From NCBI RefSeq assembly GCF_046773475.1, contig NZ_CP177239.1:2046001-2110000 (forward strand): a stretch of 64,000 bases of DNA, in the 5' to 3' direction. A model generated the notes under the pieces. The model saw only the letters and a list, made by a program, of their open reading frames with translations. It ran no database searches and had not been told where the DNA came from. The position numbers and the translations under genes were made by a program. Position 1 is the first letter of the stretch. The number at the start of each line of letters is the position of its first letter. The DNA comes from Nitratireductor aquimarinus. GTDB lineage: Bacteria > Pseudomonadota > Alphaproteobacteria > Rhizobiales > Rhizobiaceae. This document shows, in pieces, positions 1 to 8,505 of the stretch.

Positions 1-139
1 TCTGCAGCCTGTCGATCATCAGGTGAAACACGGAGCCAACCGCGCCTGTCAGGATGCCTGTCAGGCTTGCCAGAGCGATGTAGCGCATCTGCGCGCCCCG
101 GTGTCCCGGCCGGTCCAGTGTTGCGATTGGGTTATCCAT
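1..139 (-). CDS. ClC-family chloride channel/transporter, N-terminal fragment
   Basis: Only the first 46 codons lie in the window; the gene runs off the left edge. The frame opens with ATG at 139-137, and an in-frame TGA a few codons upstream limits the start. The readable part is a short polar N-terminus followed by a hydrophobic stretch ending in GAVGSVFHLMIDRLQ, which resembles the first helix of ClC proteins. These are membrane Cl-/H+ exchangers or channels. No clear Shine-Dalgarno is visible. The family call rests on one helix, so it is tentative. Confidence 0.55.
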   Translation of the reverse strand, partial: MDNPIATLDRPGHRGAQMRYIALASLTGILTGAVGSVFHLMIDRLQ

Positions 140-211
140 GGCTGCGACTTTGACTCATGTGACTTTTGGCGGCGTTGTTCATCGACGGTTGGAGATGCTG
201 TGTCGTTCCAC

Positions 212-1456
212 TCATGTCAGGATTGCGATCCAGATGAGTGCAAGGGCGATACACAGGATCGAGACCGGAATGCCCGCCCGGCAGAATTCCCGCATGCTGA
301 TCTTGATGCCAGCAGCGGCTGCGCGCTCGACGACGATAATACCGGCGAGGCTTCCAAACACGATCAGGTTGCTCGAAAAGCCGGTGCCAAGCGCCAGCGC
401 CGCGCCGAGGGCGTCCGATTCTCCCGAATGCGGAATGAACGGCACCAGAAGCATGACAGCCGGATTGTTGCCGACCACATTGCTCAGGCCCGTTATGACC
501 AGAAAGAGGGTCGCCGGATCGGAGAAGTCGATGCCGGCTGCCTGCAATTCGTGAATGACCTTTTCCGGCAGCCCCGTCGCCGTCAAAGCGGCGTTCACGA
601 CGAACAGCCCCGTCAGAAGCAGCATCAGATTGCCGTCCACGGTTCCCAGAACATCCTTCGACGCGACACGACGATTGACGAGCATGACCGCTGCCGCCGA
701 CATCGCCACCATTTCGCGCGGCCAGTCGGTGAAGACGAAAGCCGCGATGATGGCGACGGTGATCACCGCTGCCTTCAGCGTTTCGAGGCGGTCGAGCGGC
801 GGGTTCTCGACGGGGGCTGCGGTAGGGGTAGCGGGGCCGGCGGACACCGTGTCCAGCGTCCAGCGATTGCGGTAAAGCCACGAGACGGTCGCCCACACAA
901 CCGGCAGGGAGATGAGCGCAGGCACGAGCGCGATCTTCATGAAGCCCGTGAAGGAAAGGTTCAGCGTCTGAGCCGCGATCATGTTCTGCGGGCTGCCAAG
1001 AATCGTGGCGACGGACCCGGTGTTGACGGCAAAGCAAAAGCCCAGAAGAAACGGGATCGGATTGAGCCCGCGCGACAGCGTGATCGCGACCAGAAGCGGC
1101 GTCATGGCCACCACGACCACATCCTTGGTGAGAACCGAGGAAAGCGCGCCGCCCGTGACGATCAGAATGGCCAGCAGGGCTGGCGGCGACACCTGCAGCG
1201 AAGCGACCTTTGCCGCCACCCAGGGGTAGAAGCCCGAAACCGTATAGGCCCCCGACACGATCATGAGACCGAACAGAAGCCCCAGCGTCTGGTAGTCGAT
1301 GGCCGCCCATGCGGCCTCCGGCGAAATCCGTCCGAAACCGATCATGGCGAGCGCGCCAATCACCGCCGCACCTGTGCGATCGACGCGAAAGCCCGGAAGA
1401 TAGCCGAGCATGAGCGCCAGATAGACCAGCAGGAAGATGATGACGGTGATATCCAC
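212..1456 (-). CDS. SLC13/ArsB/CitM-type ion transporter
   Basis: Inner-membrane protein of about 414 residues with some ten hydrophobic helices and the two-half layout of the ion-transporter superfamily. Both halves carry a small-residue/Asn re-entrant motif: GSVATILGSPQNMIAAQT in the first and GLSNVVGNNPAVMLLVPF in the second. Such proteins move anions or export oxyanions or protons; the substrate cannot be read here. I prefer the GTG at 1456, six bases after a GGGGG Shine-Dalgarno, over an ATG at 1549 that would add a poorly hydrophobic leader running into a repeat. It follows the urease operon on the same strand but is separated from it by a hairpin. Confidence 0.75.
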   Translation of the reverse strand: MDITVIIFLLVYLALMLGYLPGFRVDRTGAAVIGALAMIGFGRISPEAAWAAIDYQTLGLLFGLMIVSGAYTVSGFYPWVAAKVASLQVSPPALLAILIVTGGALSSVLTKDVVVVAMTPLLVAITLSRGLNPIPFLLGFCFAVNTGSVATILGSPQNMIAAQTLNLSFTGFMKIALVPALISLPVVWATVSWLYRNRWTLDTVSAGPATPTAAPVENPPLDRLETLKAAVITVAIIAAFVFTDWPREMVAMSAAAVMLVNRRVASKDVLGTVDGNLMLLLTGLFVVNAALTATGLPEKVIHELQAAGIDFSDPATLFLVITGLSNVVGNNPAVMLLVPFIPHSGESDALGAALALGTGFSSNLIVFGSLAGIIVVERAAAAGIKISMREFCRAGIPVSILCIALALIWIAILT

Positions 1457-1528
1457 GATTTCCCCCTGTGGCCCGCCGACGGAAACAAGCCATGGCAGGC
1501 AAAAGGACTTGCAGTTTTGAAACAGGAC

Positions 1529-1572
1529 GATGGCCTGACAATCCATCAACCGTCAGGCCATCAACCATCAGG
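1529..1572 (-). terminator. hairpin with 15-bp tandem repeat after the urease operon
   Basis: GATGGCCTGAC at 1529-1539 is an exact inverted copy of GTCAGGCCATC at 1552-1562, with a 12-base loop. The right arm overlaps two 15-bp direct repeats (1543-1557 and 1558-1572) that differ at one base. It lies 52 bp after the urea transporter stop and before the next gene on the same strand. There is no strong U-run, so it may be a weak or Rho-assisted terminator. Confidence 0.45.
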
Positions 1573-1623
1573 CCATCGCGCCTGATGCTTCGTTGCTGGC
1601 GCGGTGCGCCAGACAGGTTTTCT

Positions 1624-2622
1624 CTACTTCGCCGGTGCGTCCGCCGCCTTGCCGACCAGATGCTCGCGCACACGCTTGTGCGGATGCGGGGCCAGAAGCT
1701 TCTTTGGCACGATGAAGAGATAGAGCGTCAGAACATAAGGGGCCGTGAAAGACGGCAGCCCGAGCGGCGACATGAGCACATCATAGGCCCCCTGCAGGAA
1801 GACCGTCACAATCGTCGCCAGAAGCGCATAGGCAATGACCTTCGGCGATGTCTTGAGGAACACCACGCCGATCGCCATGGCAGTGAGCACCGCACTGAAA
1901 CCAAAGAGCCCCTGGCTGACCGATGACGGGTCTGCCCGCAGGACAATGGCGGCGATCATGGCAATCAGAGAGCCAAGCACTGCCGCGATGCCCGCAGGCC
2001 GCGAGGCGATGAGAATACCGACAAGGATAATGACGCCACTGATCTCGTTGCCAAGCAGGAAGACCTGACCGATGTTCCGGAAGAAGATCTGAACGAGCTC
2101 GACCGAAGACGGGATCATCTCCTCGCCCTGCACATAGTCGGAGACCAGTTTTGGCTGTTCGCTTGCAATGTCGAGCGCACCGAACGCATAGGCACCCGCC
2201 ATGAGCAGCCAGCCCGTCAGGACAAACGGCCCCGTCGATCCGGGAATGCCCCAGCTCTTGGTGATGGTCGCGCCCATGGCGGCGGTCACGACCGTGCTCA
2301 TGGCCGCCCCGACAATCACATAGAACCAGAGTTCCGGCGATGCGGTGATAAAGGTCGGCATGGCGATGCCGATGAGGATGCCGTTAAAGCCAAACAGGCC
2401 GGACGTGATGGAGGCTTCGTCGCACTCAAGCAGCCTTGCCGTGAGTGTTGCCACCACCAGACCGACAACCGCGCCGATGGTCGTCGCCCAGTCTCCGCCC
2501 GCGAAGCTCGCATAGGCAATCGCCACCAGAAACAAAAGACCCGTCAGCGCGTTCTCCATGAAGAACACCTGCCCTGCACCACGCAGGCACTGAAATAAAA
2601 AGCCTTGCCGATTTTCGTTCAC
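1624..2622 (-). CDS. urea transporter (UT family)
   Basis: Inner-membrane channel protein of 332 residues. The UT-family internal duplication is visible: QVFF..N..TGLLFL near residue 18 and SGLFGFNG near 75 recur as QVFLLGN..SG near 186 and QGLFGFSA near 239. It should let urea diffuse into the cell for urease. It is the last gene of the urease operon, 21 bp after ureD, in the position of the urea transporter in the second urease operon of Brucella (from memory). About ten helices are predicted by eye. The C-terminal tail is basic and cytoplasmic-looking. Confidence 0.88.
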   Translation of the reverse strand: MNENRQGFLFQCLRGAGQVFFMENALTGLLFLVAIAYASFAGGDWATTIGAVVGLVVATLTARLLECDEASITSGLFGFNGILIGIAMPTFITASPELWFYVIVGAAMSTVVTAAMGATITKSWGIPGSTGPFVLTGWLLMAGAYAFGALDIASEQPKLVSDYVQGEEMIPSSVELVQIFFRNIGQVFLLGNEISGVIILVGILIASRPAGIAAVLGSLIAMIAAIVLRADPSSVSQGLFGFSAVLTAMAIGVVFLKTSPKVIAYALLATIVTVFLQGAYDVLMSPLGLPSFTAPYVLTLYLFIVPKKLLAPHPHKRVREHLVGKAADAPAK

Positions 2623-2643
2623 AGCAGCCCCCTCACGGATTGA

Positions 2644-3579
2644 TTAGCGCCAAAGGAACTCTTCGGGCAGTGTGCGCCCGCGAGCCTCTTCCCGTACGAC
2701 TTTCCAGAAACGCCTGACCTCGCGGCGCACATCGTAGCTTTCGATGCCAACGGCGCGCAGCATCAGCCCCGCCCCGTTGGGCAGCGCGGAAACGCCGGAG
2801 ATTGCGCGCGGATTCTCATCCAGCCAGTTCGTGTCCATGCGCGCCTTGATGCGCTCGGCCGTTTCGGGCGGCGTCAGGCACATGATGTTTGCAAACGCGT
2901 CGAAGCCGCGCATCACGGCGGCGAAGTCGCCGGTGTTGTTGCCCTTTTCGATCAGCACCTTCTCGGTGAAGAGCTTGCGCCCGTCCGGGCGGCGCACATT
3001 GACCGACATGGAGAGGAGATCGAGGCCGAAACGCTCGCTTGCATGGTGGTGCTTGCGGCCGGTCATCATCATCTCGCCATAGATCACCGTGGCGCTCTCA
3101 TCGACGATAAGGTCCGTGTCGTTGATGAAGCGGGAATCCCGGTAGGGAATGGTGACGTCCGGCAGATATTCCAGATACGCGTCCGCGCCGACGACAACCT
3201 CCTGATGCTGCGAGGCATAGTTGGCGTCCATCTGGTGAATGCGGTTCGCGCCCTGCGAGGTGACCTGCGCGCAGGCCCCCTCACCGACCGAAATGTCGAT
3301 CGTGTAGCGGTCGCCCTGCAGGATGCCGCCGCCGACCGAGATGATCGCGCATATCGGCAATTCCGGCATGGCCTCATCCCAGTAGAGCGCCTGCTGCACG
3401 AGCAGCGGGGCCACGCGGTAGAGGTCCGAGAGGACCGACCGGTCGCCGCGCCTGGTGAACCCCAGACGCAGCTCCCCGATCTTTCCCGGGCCGGCAGCAC
3501 GCATCTGCGCAGGTTCGGTCTTGAAGCCACTGAGCTCCCGATAATCGTCGAGCCTTCGCAGGCGTTCGTGCAATGCCAT
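2644..3579 (-). CDS. ureD: urease accessory protein UreD (UreH)
   Basis: Accessory chaperone of 311 residues that binds apo-urease and forms the UreD-UreF-UreG complex needed to insert nickel and CO2 into the active site. The middle is typical of UreD: an aromatic YWDEAMPELPICAI segment, GGGILQGDRY and SQGANRIH. The C-terminal half carries the TGRKHHHASERF segment. It lies 4 bp after ureG, so the two are probably translationally coupled. It is somewhat longer than the usual 270-280 residues because of an N-terminal extension of about 25 residues; a later start is possible but no better ribosome site is seen. Confidence 0.93.
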   Translation of the reverse strand: MALHERLRRLDDYRELSGFKTEPAQMRAAGPGKIGELRLGFTRRGDRSVLSDLYRVAPLLVQQALYWDEAMPELPICAIISVGGGILQGDRYTIDISVGEGACAQVTSQGANRIHQMDANYASQHQEVVVGADAYLEYLPDVTIPYRDSRFINDTDLIVDESATVIYGEMMMTGRKHHHASERFGLDLLSMSVNVRRPDGRKLFTEKVLIEKGNNTGDFAAVMRGFDAFANIMCLTPPETAERIKARMDTNWLDENPRAISGVSALPNGAGLMLRAVGIESYDVRREVRRFWKVVREEARGRTLPEEFLWR

Positions 3580-3583
3580 GGCG

Positions 3584-4234
3584 TTACGCTACCGTGTCTT
3601 CAGCCTTGGCTGCCGGCTTCACGTCGAACAGCGCCATATCCATGATGAGCTGCATCAGCTCGTCGACGCCTTCACCGGTCTTGCAGTTGGTGAAGACAAA
3701 CGGCTTCTTGCCGCGCATGAGCTTGGAATCGCGGTCCATCACGCCAAGGTCCGCGCCCACATGGGGAGCGAGGTCCGTCTTGTTGATGACTAGAATGTCG
3801 GACTGGCAGACACCGGCGCCATTCTTGCGCGGGATCTTGTCGCCTGCGGCCACGTCGATGACATAGATGTAGAAGTCGGCAAGCGCCGGGCTGAAGGTCA
3901 GCGTCAGGTTGTCACCGCCCGACTCGATCAGGATCACGTCGCTGTCGGGATACTTCTCTTCCATCTCCTCGACGGCGGCGATGTTCATCGAGGGGTCTTC
4001 GCGCACTGCCGTGTGCGGGCACGCGCCGGTTTCAACACCGACGATCTTTTCCTCGACGAGAATGCCCTTGAGCGTGCGGCGAACCTGCTTCGCATCTTCG
4101 GTCGTCACGACGTCGTTGGTGATGATCAGCGGCTTCACGCCGAGATCAAGCAAACGCGGCGTGATGGTCTCGATCACGGCCGTCTTGCCGGAGCCAACCG
4201 GACCGCCAATGCCAATGCGTGTGATTTTCTTCAT
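3584..4234 (-). CDS. ureG: urease accessory GTPase UreG
   Basis: SIMIBI-class GTPase of 216 residues that powers nickel delivery to urease. The P-loop GPVGSGKT is at residues 11-18. The metal-binding Cys-Pro-His motif lies at residues 72-74 (GACPHTAVRED) and is followed by an ESGGDNL switch region; NKTD gives guanine specificity. Its length matches the family (about 205-215). It is the third accessory gene after ureE and ureF, 27 bp downstream of ureF and 4 bp upstream of ureD. All motifs are intact. Confidence 0.97.
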   Translation of the reverse strand: MKKITRIGIGGPVGSGKTAVIETITPRLLDLGVKPLIITNDVVTTEDAKQVRRTLKGILVEEKIVGVETGACPHTAVREDPSMNIAAVEEMEEKYPDSDVILIESGGDNLTLTFSPALADFYIYVIDVAAGDKIPRKNGAGVCQSDILVINKTDLAPHVGADLGVMDRDSKLMRGKKPFVFTNCKTGEGVDELMQLIMDMALFDVKPAAKAEDTVA

Positions 4235-4261
4235 TTTGCCAATCCTGCTTCAGCCAGCCGC

Positions 4262-4984
4262 TCAGTTCATGAACAGCCGGACATGTGTTGTCGTGTGATG
4301 CGCCACCAGAACGTCGAAGACGGGCGCGAAGCTGGACATCTCTTCCAGCTCCAGGCCGCAGACGCTCGCATATTCGTCCTCGACGCTTTCCTGCGCCGCA
4401 AAGAGAATGCGCTGGGTATCGAGGTGATCGATCCGCATGAGGCGCACTGCCGCGCTCATGATCATCGCGGCGACGCCATATTGATGGACGACGAAAGCCT
4501 GCTTCTCGTCCGCGCCGAGCTGCGCAAAAGCCATGGCCTGACCGATCGGGAAACAGCCGGGCGTTTCGCCAGCCTTGATCCCGGCCAGCCAGCGCTCGAG
4601 ATGCGGAAACGCACTGATCTTCAGCGACAGTTCGGCAAGCTTGCGGCCCATGCGGGCGAGCATGAGCTGCTGCTCTTCGCCGACACGCCGGTTCCACAAT
4701 GCCTGGTCTGCCGCCAGAACGCCGTCATAGTCGCCCGCGGTGATGGCCCGGTGCGCGTGCAGCAGGGCGATCCCGTCCATGTGGGCCGCCTGCCGCAGAA
4801 CGACCTCGACGAAGCGCTGGAGGCTGTCAGCATCGGTGACAACCTCGGTCTGCAGCGCCGATTCCAGGCCATTCGAAAACGCGAACGAACCAACCGGAAG
4901 CGTCGAGTCGGAGAATTGCAACAGCCGCGACAGAAGCAGCATGTCATTCTTCGGGCGTTTCGCCCCCTTCTTTCGATCCGCCAT
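4262..4984 (-). CDS. ureF: urease accessory protein UreF
   Basis: All-helical accessory protein of 240 residues that bridges UreD and UreG and gates GTP hydrolysis during nickel insertion. The family opening is clear: LLQFSDSTLPVGSFAFSNGLE near residue 20. The late RLMRIDHLDTQRIL and the C-terminal HHTTTHVRLFMN are also typical. It lies 6 bp after ureE. The first 15 residues are rich in lysine and arginine, a short extension relative to the family. Confidence 0.94.
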   Translation of the reverse strand: MADRKKGAKRPKNDMLLLSRLLQFSDSTLPVGSFAFSNGLESALQTEVVTDADSLQRFVEVVLRQAAHMDGIALLHAHRAITAGDYDGVLAADQALWNRRVGEEQQLMLARMGRKLAELSLKISAFPHLERWLAGIKAGETPGCFPIGQAMAFAQLGADEKQAFVVHQYGVAAMIMSAAVRLMRIDHLDTQRILFAAQESVEDEYASVCGLELEEMSSFAPVFDVLVAHHTTTHVRLFMN

Positions 4985-4990
4985 CGGCCT

Positions 4991-5563
4991 TCAGTGTTCG
5001 TGCACGTGGTGGTGGTGGTGGTGGTGCGGCGTCGCGTCGGCGCCGGCAAACAGCATGCGCACTTCGCTTGCGTCCAGTTTGGCGGCGATTTCCTCGCCCG
5101 GCGCAAAATGGCTCTTCACACCTTCAATGGCGTGTGTCTTCATCACCGAAGCCATGACCTTCTGGTCGACGGAAAGCGGCACATAGACCGTGCTTCCCTT
5201 GATCACGGCGGGCCAGTGCTGGTTGCCGAGCGCATGGCCAAGCTGGAAGCAGATGTTCAGGATTTCCTGCGGCGTGCGGCTCTCGAGGCTCTCAAGCTCG
5301 ATCACCATCACTTCCTTGAGCGCGATGCGGGCCACGACGATAAGGTTCTTCGCCTCGTCATGGTGGAGGATGTCGCCATTGTGCAGGTGCTGCGAACGCG
5401 GCAGCGAAATCGCGATCTCGACACCGCCTTCGCTCATCTTGCGCAGACGGCTTTTGGGGGCTTCCCACTGTTCAAGCGCCAGATAATCCACCTGCAGGTC
5501 TTTGGCCTTCTCCTGCCAGACCGGATCGTTCAGGTTTCCAAGAGCATTTTCGACAAGAATCAT
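4991..5563 (-). CDS. ureE: urease nickel metallochaperone UreE with poly-His tail
   Basis: Cytoplasmic nickel chaperone of 190 residues. The N-terminal UreE domain has RKMSEGGVEIAISLPR and DGDILHHDEAKNLIVV; the C-terminal metal-binding domain has a GHALGNQHWPAVI segment. The protein ends in seven consecutive histidines followed by VHEH, encoded by near-perfect CAC/CAT repeats around 5000-5030. Such tails bind several Ni2+ ions in Klebsiella-type UreE and are absent from many homologues. It sits just after a 26-codon frame that follows ureC. Confidence 0.95.
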   Translation of the reverse strand: MILVENALGNLNDPVWQEKAKDLQVDYLALEQWEAPKSRLRKMSEGGVEIAISLPRSQHLHNGDILHHDEAKNLIVVARIALKEVMVIELESLESRTPQEILNICFQLGHALGNQHWPAVIKGSTVYVPLSVDQKVMASVMKTHAIEGVKSHFAPGEEIAAKLDASEVRMLFAGADATPHHHHHHHVHEH

Positions 5564-5566
5564 TTT

Positions 5567-5647
5567 CTATCCCTGGATGCTGTAGCGGTTGCGCCAAAAT
5601 TCGTCCGCCATGCCCGCGAAACCGCCGGGCTGCGGCGGAAACTGCAT
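5567..5647 (-). CDS. 26-residue hypothetical peptide between ureC and ureE
   Basis: A short frame starts with ATG at 5647-5645 behind a good Shine-Dalgarno (CGGAGAAACGCCG) and ends with TAG four bases before the ureE start. The product would begin MQFPPQPGGFAGMADEFW and finish RNRYSIQG: proline/glycine-rich at first, then aromatic and charged. I recognise no family. Its spacing to ureE suggests translational coupling, so it may be a leader that sets ureE translation or a real small protein. Protein expression is unproven. Confidence 0.4.
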   Translation of the reverse strand: MQFPPQPGGFAGMADEFWRNRYSIQG

Positions 5648-5686
5648 CGGCGTTTCTCCGAAACAGACTTCTGTGAAGGGTATTGA

Positions 5687-5726
5687 GACGCCCGCGCAGG
5701 AAAGCCGAAGCTCCTGCGCGGGCGTC
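5687..5726. other. intercistronic hairpin, ureC to ureE
   Basis: A perfect 15-bp inverted repeat (5687-5701 with 5712-5726; arm GACGCCCGCGCAGGA). On the minus-strand transcript the loop includes a GC-closed TTCG tetraloop, a very stable fold. It begins 7 bp after the ureC stop and has no U-run, so it is more likely an RNA-processing or 3'-end-protecting structure, separating abundant structural subunits from accessory genes, than an intrinsic terminator. Confidence 0.6.
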
Positions 5727-5733
5727 ATGTCTC

Positions 5734-7452
5734 TTAGCTGAAGAAGTGGAGCTGGTTCAGCGGCAGGCTGGTTGCCGGCTCAATGGTTGCATGCTTGCCA
5801 TTGACGGTGACCGCGAAGGTTTCGGGGTTCACCTCGATCACCGGCAGCGCGCTGTTGCGAACCATCGAGTCCTTGCTGATCGTGCGCGTTCCGTGGACCG
5901 GAATCACGTGCGACTTGAGCTCGTAATGGTCGACAATGCCGTCTTCGTAAGCCGCCTGCGACGTGAAGGTGACGCGCGTCTTCGGCAGCGCCGAACCGAA
6001 CGAACCATACATCGGGCGGTAACGAACCGGCTGCGGCGTCGGCAGCGATGCGTTCGGATCGCCCATCAGCGCCCAGGAGACGAAACCGCCCTTGATGACC
6101 ATCTTCGGCTTCGCGCCGAAGAATGCCGGCTCCCAGAGAACCAGATCGGCCATCTTGCCCACTTCAATCGAGCCCACCACATGGCTGACGCCCTGTGCGA
6201 TGGCCGGGTTGATGGTGACCTTGGAGACAAAGCGCAGCACGCGCTGATTGTCGTTGCCGGACGTGTCTCCTTCGTAGGCTCCCATGCGCTTCTTCATGAG
6301 ATCTGCGGTCTGGATCGCGCGGACCCAGTTTTCGCCGACACGGCCCATGGCCTGGCTGTCACTGGACAGGATGGAGATCGCACCGAGATCGTGCAGCACG
6401 TTCTCTGCGGCGATGGTTTCCGGGCGAACACGGCTCTCCGCGAACGAAACGTCGGTCGGGATCTTCGGGCTGAGGTTGTGGCAGATCATTGTCATGTCGA
6501 ACAATTCTGCCTGCGAGTTGATGCCGTAGGGCAGCGTCGGGTTGGTCGAGCTCGGAATGACGTTCGACTGCCCGGCAACGCGGATGATGTCCGGCGCGTG
6601 ACCGCCACCCGCACCTTCCGTGTGGTAGGTGTGGATCGTGCGGCCCTCGAAAGCGGCGATCGTGTTTTCCACGAAGCCGGCTTCGTTCAGCGTATCGGTG
6701 TGGATGCAGACCTGGATGTCGAAATCGTCTGCGACACCGAGCGCGGTGCGGATCGCTTCCGGTGTGCTGCCCCAGTCCTCATGGATCTTGAGGCCCATGA
6801 CGCCGGCGCGCAGCTGCTCTTCCATCGGCAGACGGGTCGAGCAGTTGCCCTTGCCCAGAACGCCTGCGTTGACCGGCCAGCCGTCGAACGAGCGGAGCAT
6901 CATCTCCACGTTCCACGTGCCGGGCGTGATGGTCGTGCCATTGGTGCCGTCTGTGGGGCCGATGCCGCCGCCAAACAGCGAAGTCACGCCATTGCTGAGC
7001 GCGGCCTCGGCCTGCTGCGGGGAGATGAAGTGCACGTGCGCATCGATGCCGCCGGCCGTGAGGATCAGGTGCTCACCGGAGATTGCATCGGTGCCCGGTC
7101 CAAGCGCGAGACCGGCCGTGACGCCCGACATGATCGCCGGGTTGCCGGCCTTGCCGATGGCGCAGACCAGACCGTTCTTGATGCCGACATCGGCCTTGAT
7201 CACGCCCTGCACCGCGTCAACGATGGTGACGTTGGTGATGACGAGGTCGGGCGCGCCGGCGGCGCTGGTCAGCTCATTGTCGAAGCCCATGCCGTCGCGC
7301 AGCGTCTTGCCGCCGCCATAGACGGCCTCTTCACCGTAGACGCGCAGGTCTTCCTCGATCTCGATGTAGAGATCGGTATCACCGAGGCGGATCTTGTCGC
7401 CGGTCGTCGGTCCGTAAAGGTCGGAATACTGCTGCCTGGAAATCTTTGCCAT
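5734..7452 (-). CDS. ureC: urease alpha subunit UreC (catalytic)
   Basis: Catalytic subunit of 572 residues; it hydrolyses urea to ammonia and carbamate at a di-nickel centre. All active-site residues are present and offset by +5 from Klebsiella numbering: His139 and His141 (HVH), carbamylated Lys222 and His224 (GLKIHED), His251, His277, flap Cys324-His325 and Asp365 (SSDSQAMGR). The residue after the flap histidine is Asn (CHN), where Klebsiella has His. I chose the ATG at 7452 (MAKISRQQY); the longer open frame reads into ureB. It lies 37 bp after ureB. Confidence 0.97.
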   Translation of the reverse strand: MAKISRQQYSDLYGPTTGDKIRLGDTDLYIEIEEDLRVYGEEAVYGGGKTLRDGMGFDNELTSAAGAPDLVITNVTIVDAVQGVIKADVGIKNGLVCAIGKAGNPAIMSGVTAGLALGPGTDAISGEHLILTAGGIDAHVHFISPQQAEAALSNGVTSLFGGGIGPTDGTNGTTITPGTWNVEMMLRSFDGWPVNAGVLGKGNCSTRLPMEEQLRAGVMGLKIHEDWGSTPEAIRTALGVADDFDIQVCIHTDTLNEAGFVENTIAAFEGRTIHTYHTEGAGGGHAPDIIRVAGQSNVIPSSTNPTLPYGINSQAELFDMTMICHNLSPKIPTDVSFAESRVRPETIAAENVLHDLGAISILSSDSQAMGRVGENWVRAIQTADLMKKRMGAYEGDTSGNDNQRVLRFVSKVTINPAIAQGVSHVVGSIEVGKMADLVLWEPAFFGAKPKMVIKGGFVSWALMGDPNASLPTPQPVRYRPMYGSFGSALPKTRVTFTSQAAYEDGIVDHYELKSHVIPVHGTRTISKDSMVRNSALPVIEVNPETFAVTVNGKHATIEPATSLPLNQLHFFS

Positions 7453-7489
7453 TTCATAAGTCCTGTAAAACGAGATTGCGCCCGGGCGA

Positions 7490-7897
7490 TTATTTTTCCG
7501 TCTTGAAGCCGTACCGCTCGACGCGCTCCATGGCATCGGCGAGACGCGGACGGGAATCGTCGTAGCTCTCGTCGCCGACCCAGCCATTGACGAGGCCATT
7601 GAAGCCGATGGCGCGCTGCTTGCCCTGATACGGGACCAGCGTGACTTCCTTTTCATCGCCCGGCTCGAAGCGCAGGGCTGTCGTGGCAGGGATGTTCAGG
7701 CGTTTTCCGAAGGCCTGCTCGCGGTCGAATTCCAGAGCGGCGTTCACTTCGAAGAAATGAAAGTGGGAACCAACCTGGATCGGACGGTCGCCCGTGTTGC
7801 GCACCTTCAGGTCCGTGGTCGGGTAGCCGGCATTGATTTCAATGTCGCCTTCGCCAAGCACCAGTCCGCCGACTGGCGTTTTTTTCTGTTCGGTCAT
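7490..7897 (-). CDS. ureB: urease beta subunit UreB
   Basis: Structural beta subunit of 135 residues, forming the (alpha-beta-gamma)3 urease trimer. Family marks are PVGGLVLGEGDIEINAG at the N-terminus, RNTGDRPIQVGSHFHFFEVN in the middle and RLNIPATTALRFEPGDEK. The C-terminus carries an extra 25-30 residues rich in charge beyond the core. It is separate from ureA, the usual three-gene arrangement in Proteobacteria; the gap to ureA is 26 bp. Confidence 0.96.
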   Translation of the reverse strand: MTEQKKTPVGGLVLGEGDIEINAGYPTTDLKVRNTGDRPIQVGSHFHFFEVNAALEFDREQAFGKRLNIPATTALRFEPGDEKEVTLVPYQGKQRAIGFNGLVNGWVGDESYDDSRPRLADAMERVERYGFKTEK

Positions 7898-7923
7898 TTA
7901 AGAAGCTCCCTTCGCGGCACGCA

Positions 7924-8226
7924 CTACTGGATAGGATCGTGGATCGTCACAAGCCGGCTACCATCGGTGAACACGGCTTCCACCTGCACGAAAGGAATCA
8001 TCTCGACGACGCCTTCCATCACATCGTCGCGGGTGATCTCCTTGCGGGCGATCTCCATCACTTCCTCGACGGTCTTGCCGGCGCGCGCGCCGTTGAGAGC
8101 GGCCACGGAAATGAGCGAAACGGTCTCGGGGTGATTGAGCTTCAGCCCCTGATCCTTCCGCTGCTGAGCGACCTGCGCAAGCGTGTAAATCAGAAGCTTG
8201 TCGATCTCTCTTGGTGTAAAGTGCAT
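7924..8226 (-). CDS. ureA: urease gamma subunit UreA
   Basis: Structural gamma subunit of 100 residues, exactly the family length when started at ATG 8226 (MHFTPREIDKLLIYTLAQVA). It retains LNHPETVSLIS, DVMEGVVEMIPFVQVEA and the final TIHDPIQ. An in-frame upstream extension to 8289 lacks family similarity and is rejected. It is the first gene of the urease operon, so the promoter should lie in the following 280 bp. Confidence 0.96.
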   Translation of the reverse strand: MHFTPREIDKLLIYTLAQVAQQRKDQGLKLNHPETVSLISVAALNGARAGKTVEEVMEIARKEITRDDVMEGVVEMIPFVQVEAVFTDGSRLVTIHDPIQ

Positions 8227-8505
8227 GTACTTCTTCCCTGTCAGAATGGATAAACTTGCACGTCGCGCAGGTCGGTGGGGCACCGACATGCAGACAATCC
8301 CTGCCAGCCGCAGATCCAGAAAAAGCGCAACGCCTCCGGATCAGAGCTGTTTGACGACGATTTAGCGACACACCTCCCAAATGCTTTTATCGCTCAAAGC
8401 AGACAAAACAGCCCGCTTGATTGTAAAAACACCCAAGGCGAACGTCGCGCCGCCACGTAAAAGCCACCCTCCTTCAAAAACCCTCTAATACCTGCCATGG
8501 AATAC
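8227..8505 (-). promoter_or_regulatory. urease operon leader/promoter region
   Basis: Gene-free 280 bp upstream of ureA. It holds a leader hairpin, GTCGGTG (8271-8277) pairing with CACCGAC (8281-8287) around three bases, 45 bp before the ureA start, and a dyad TGCTTT (8382-8387) / AAAGCA (8396-8401) that could be an operator. I see no NikR-type palindrome and no confident -35/-10 pair. Confidence 0.4.

Noticed and set aside
23..1585. A 520-codon plus-strand frame over the ion transporter gene
   Set aside because: It has the composition of an antisense shadow; the minus strand encodes a clear membrane transporter.
4991..5040. The GGT/GTG repeat at the ureE end as a microsatellite or CRISPR-like element
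   Set aside because: It encodes the poly-histidine tail of UreE, a known feature of some family members.
4013..7506. Two long plus-strand open frames (557 and 607 codons) opposite ureE-ureG and ureC
   Set aside because: They are rich in Arg, His, Asp and Ala, run antisense to highly conserved urease genes and carry no motifs.
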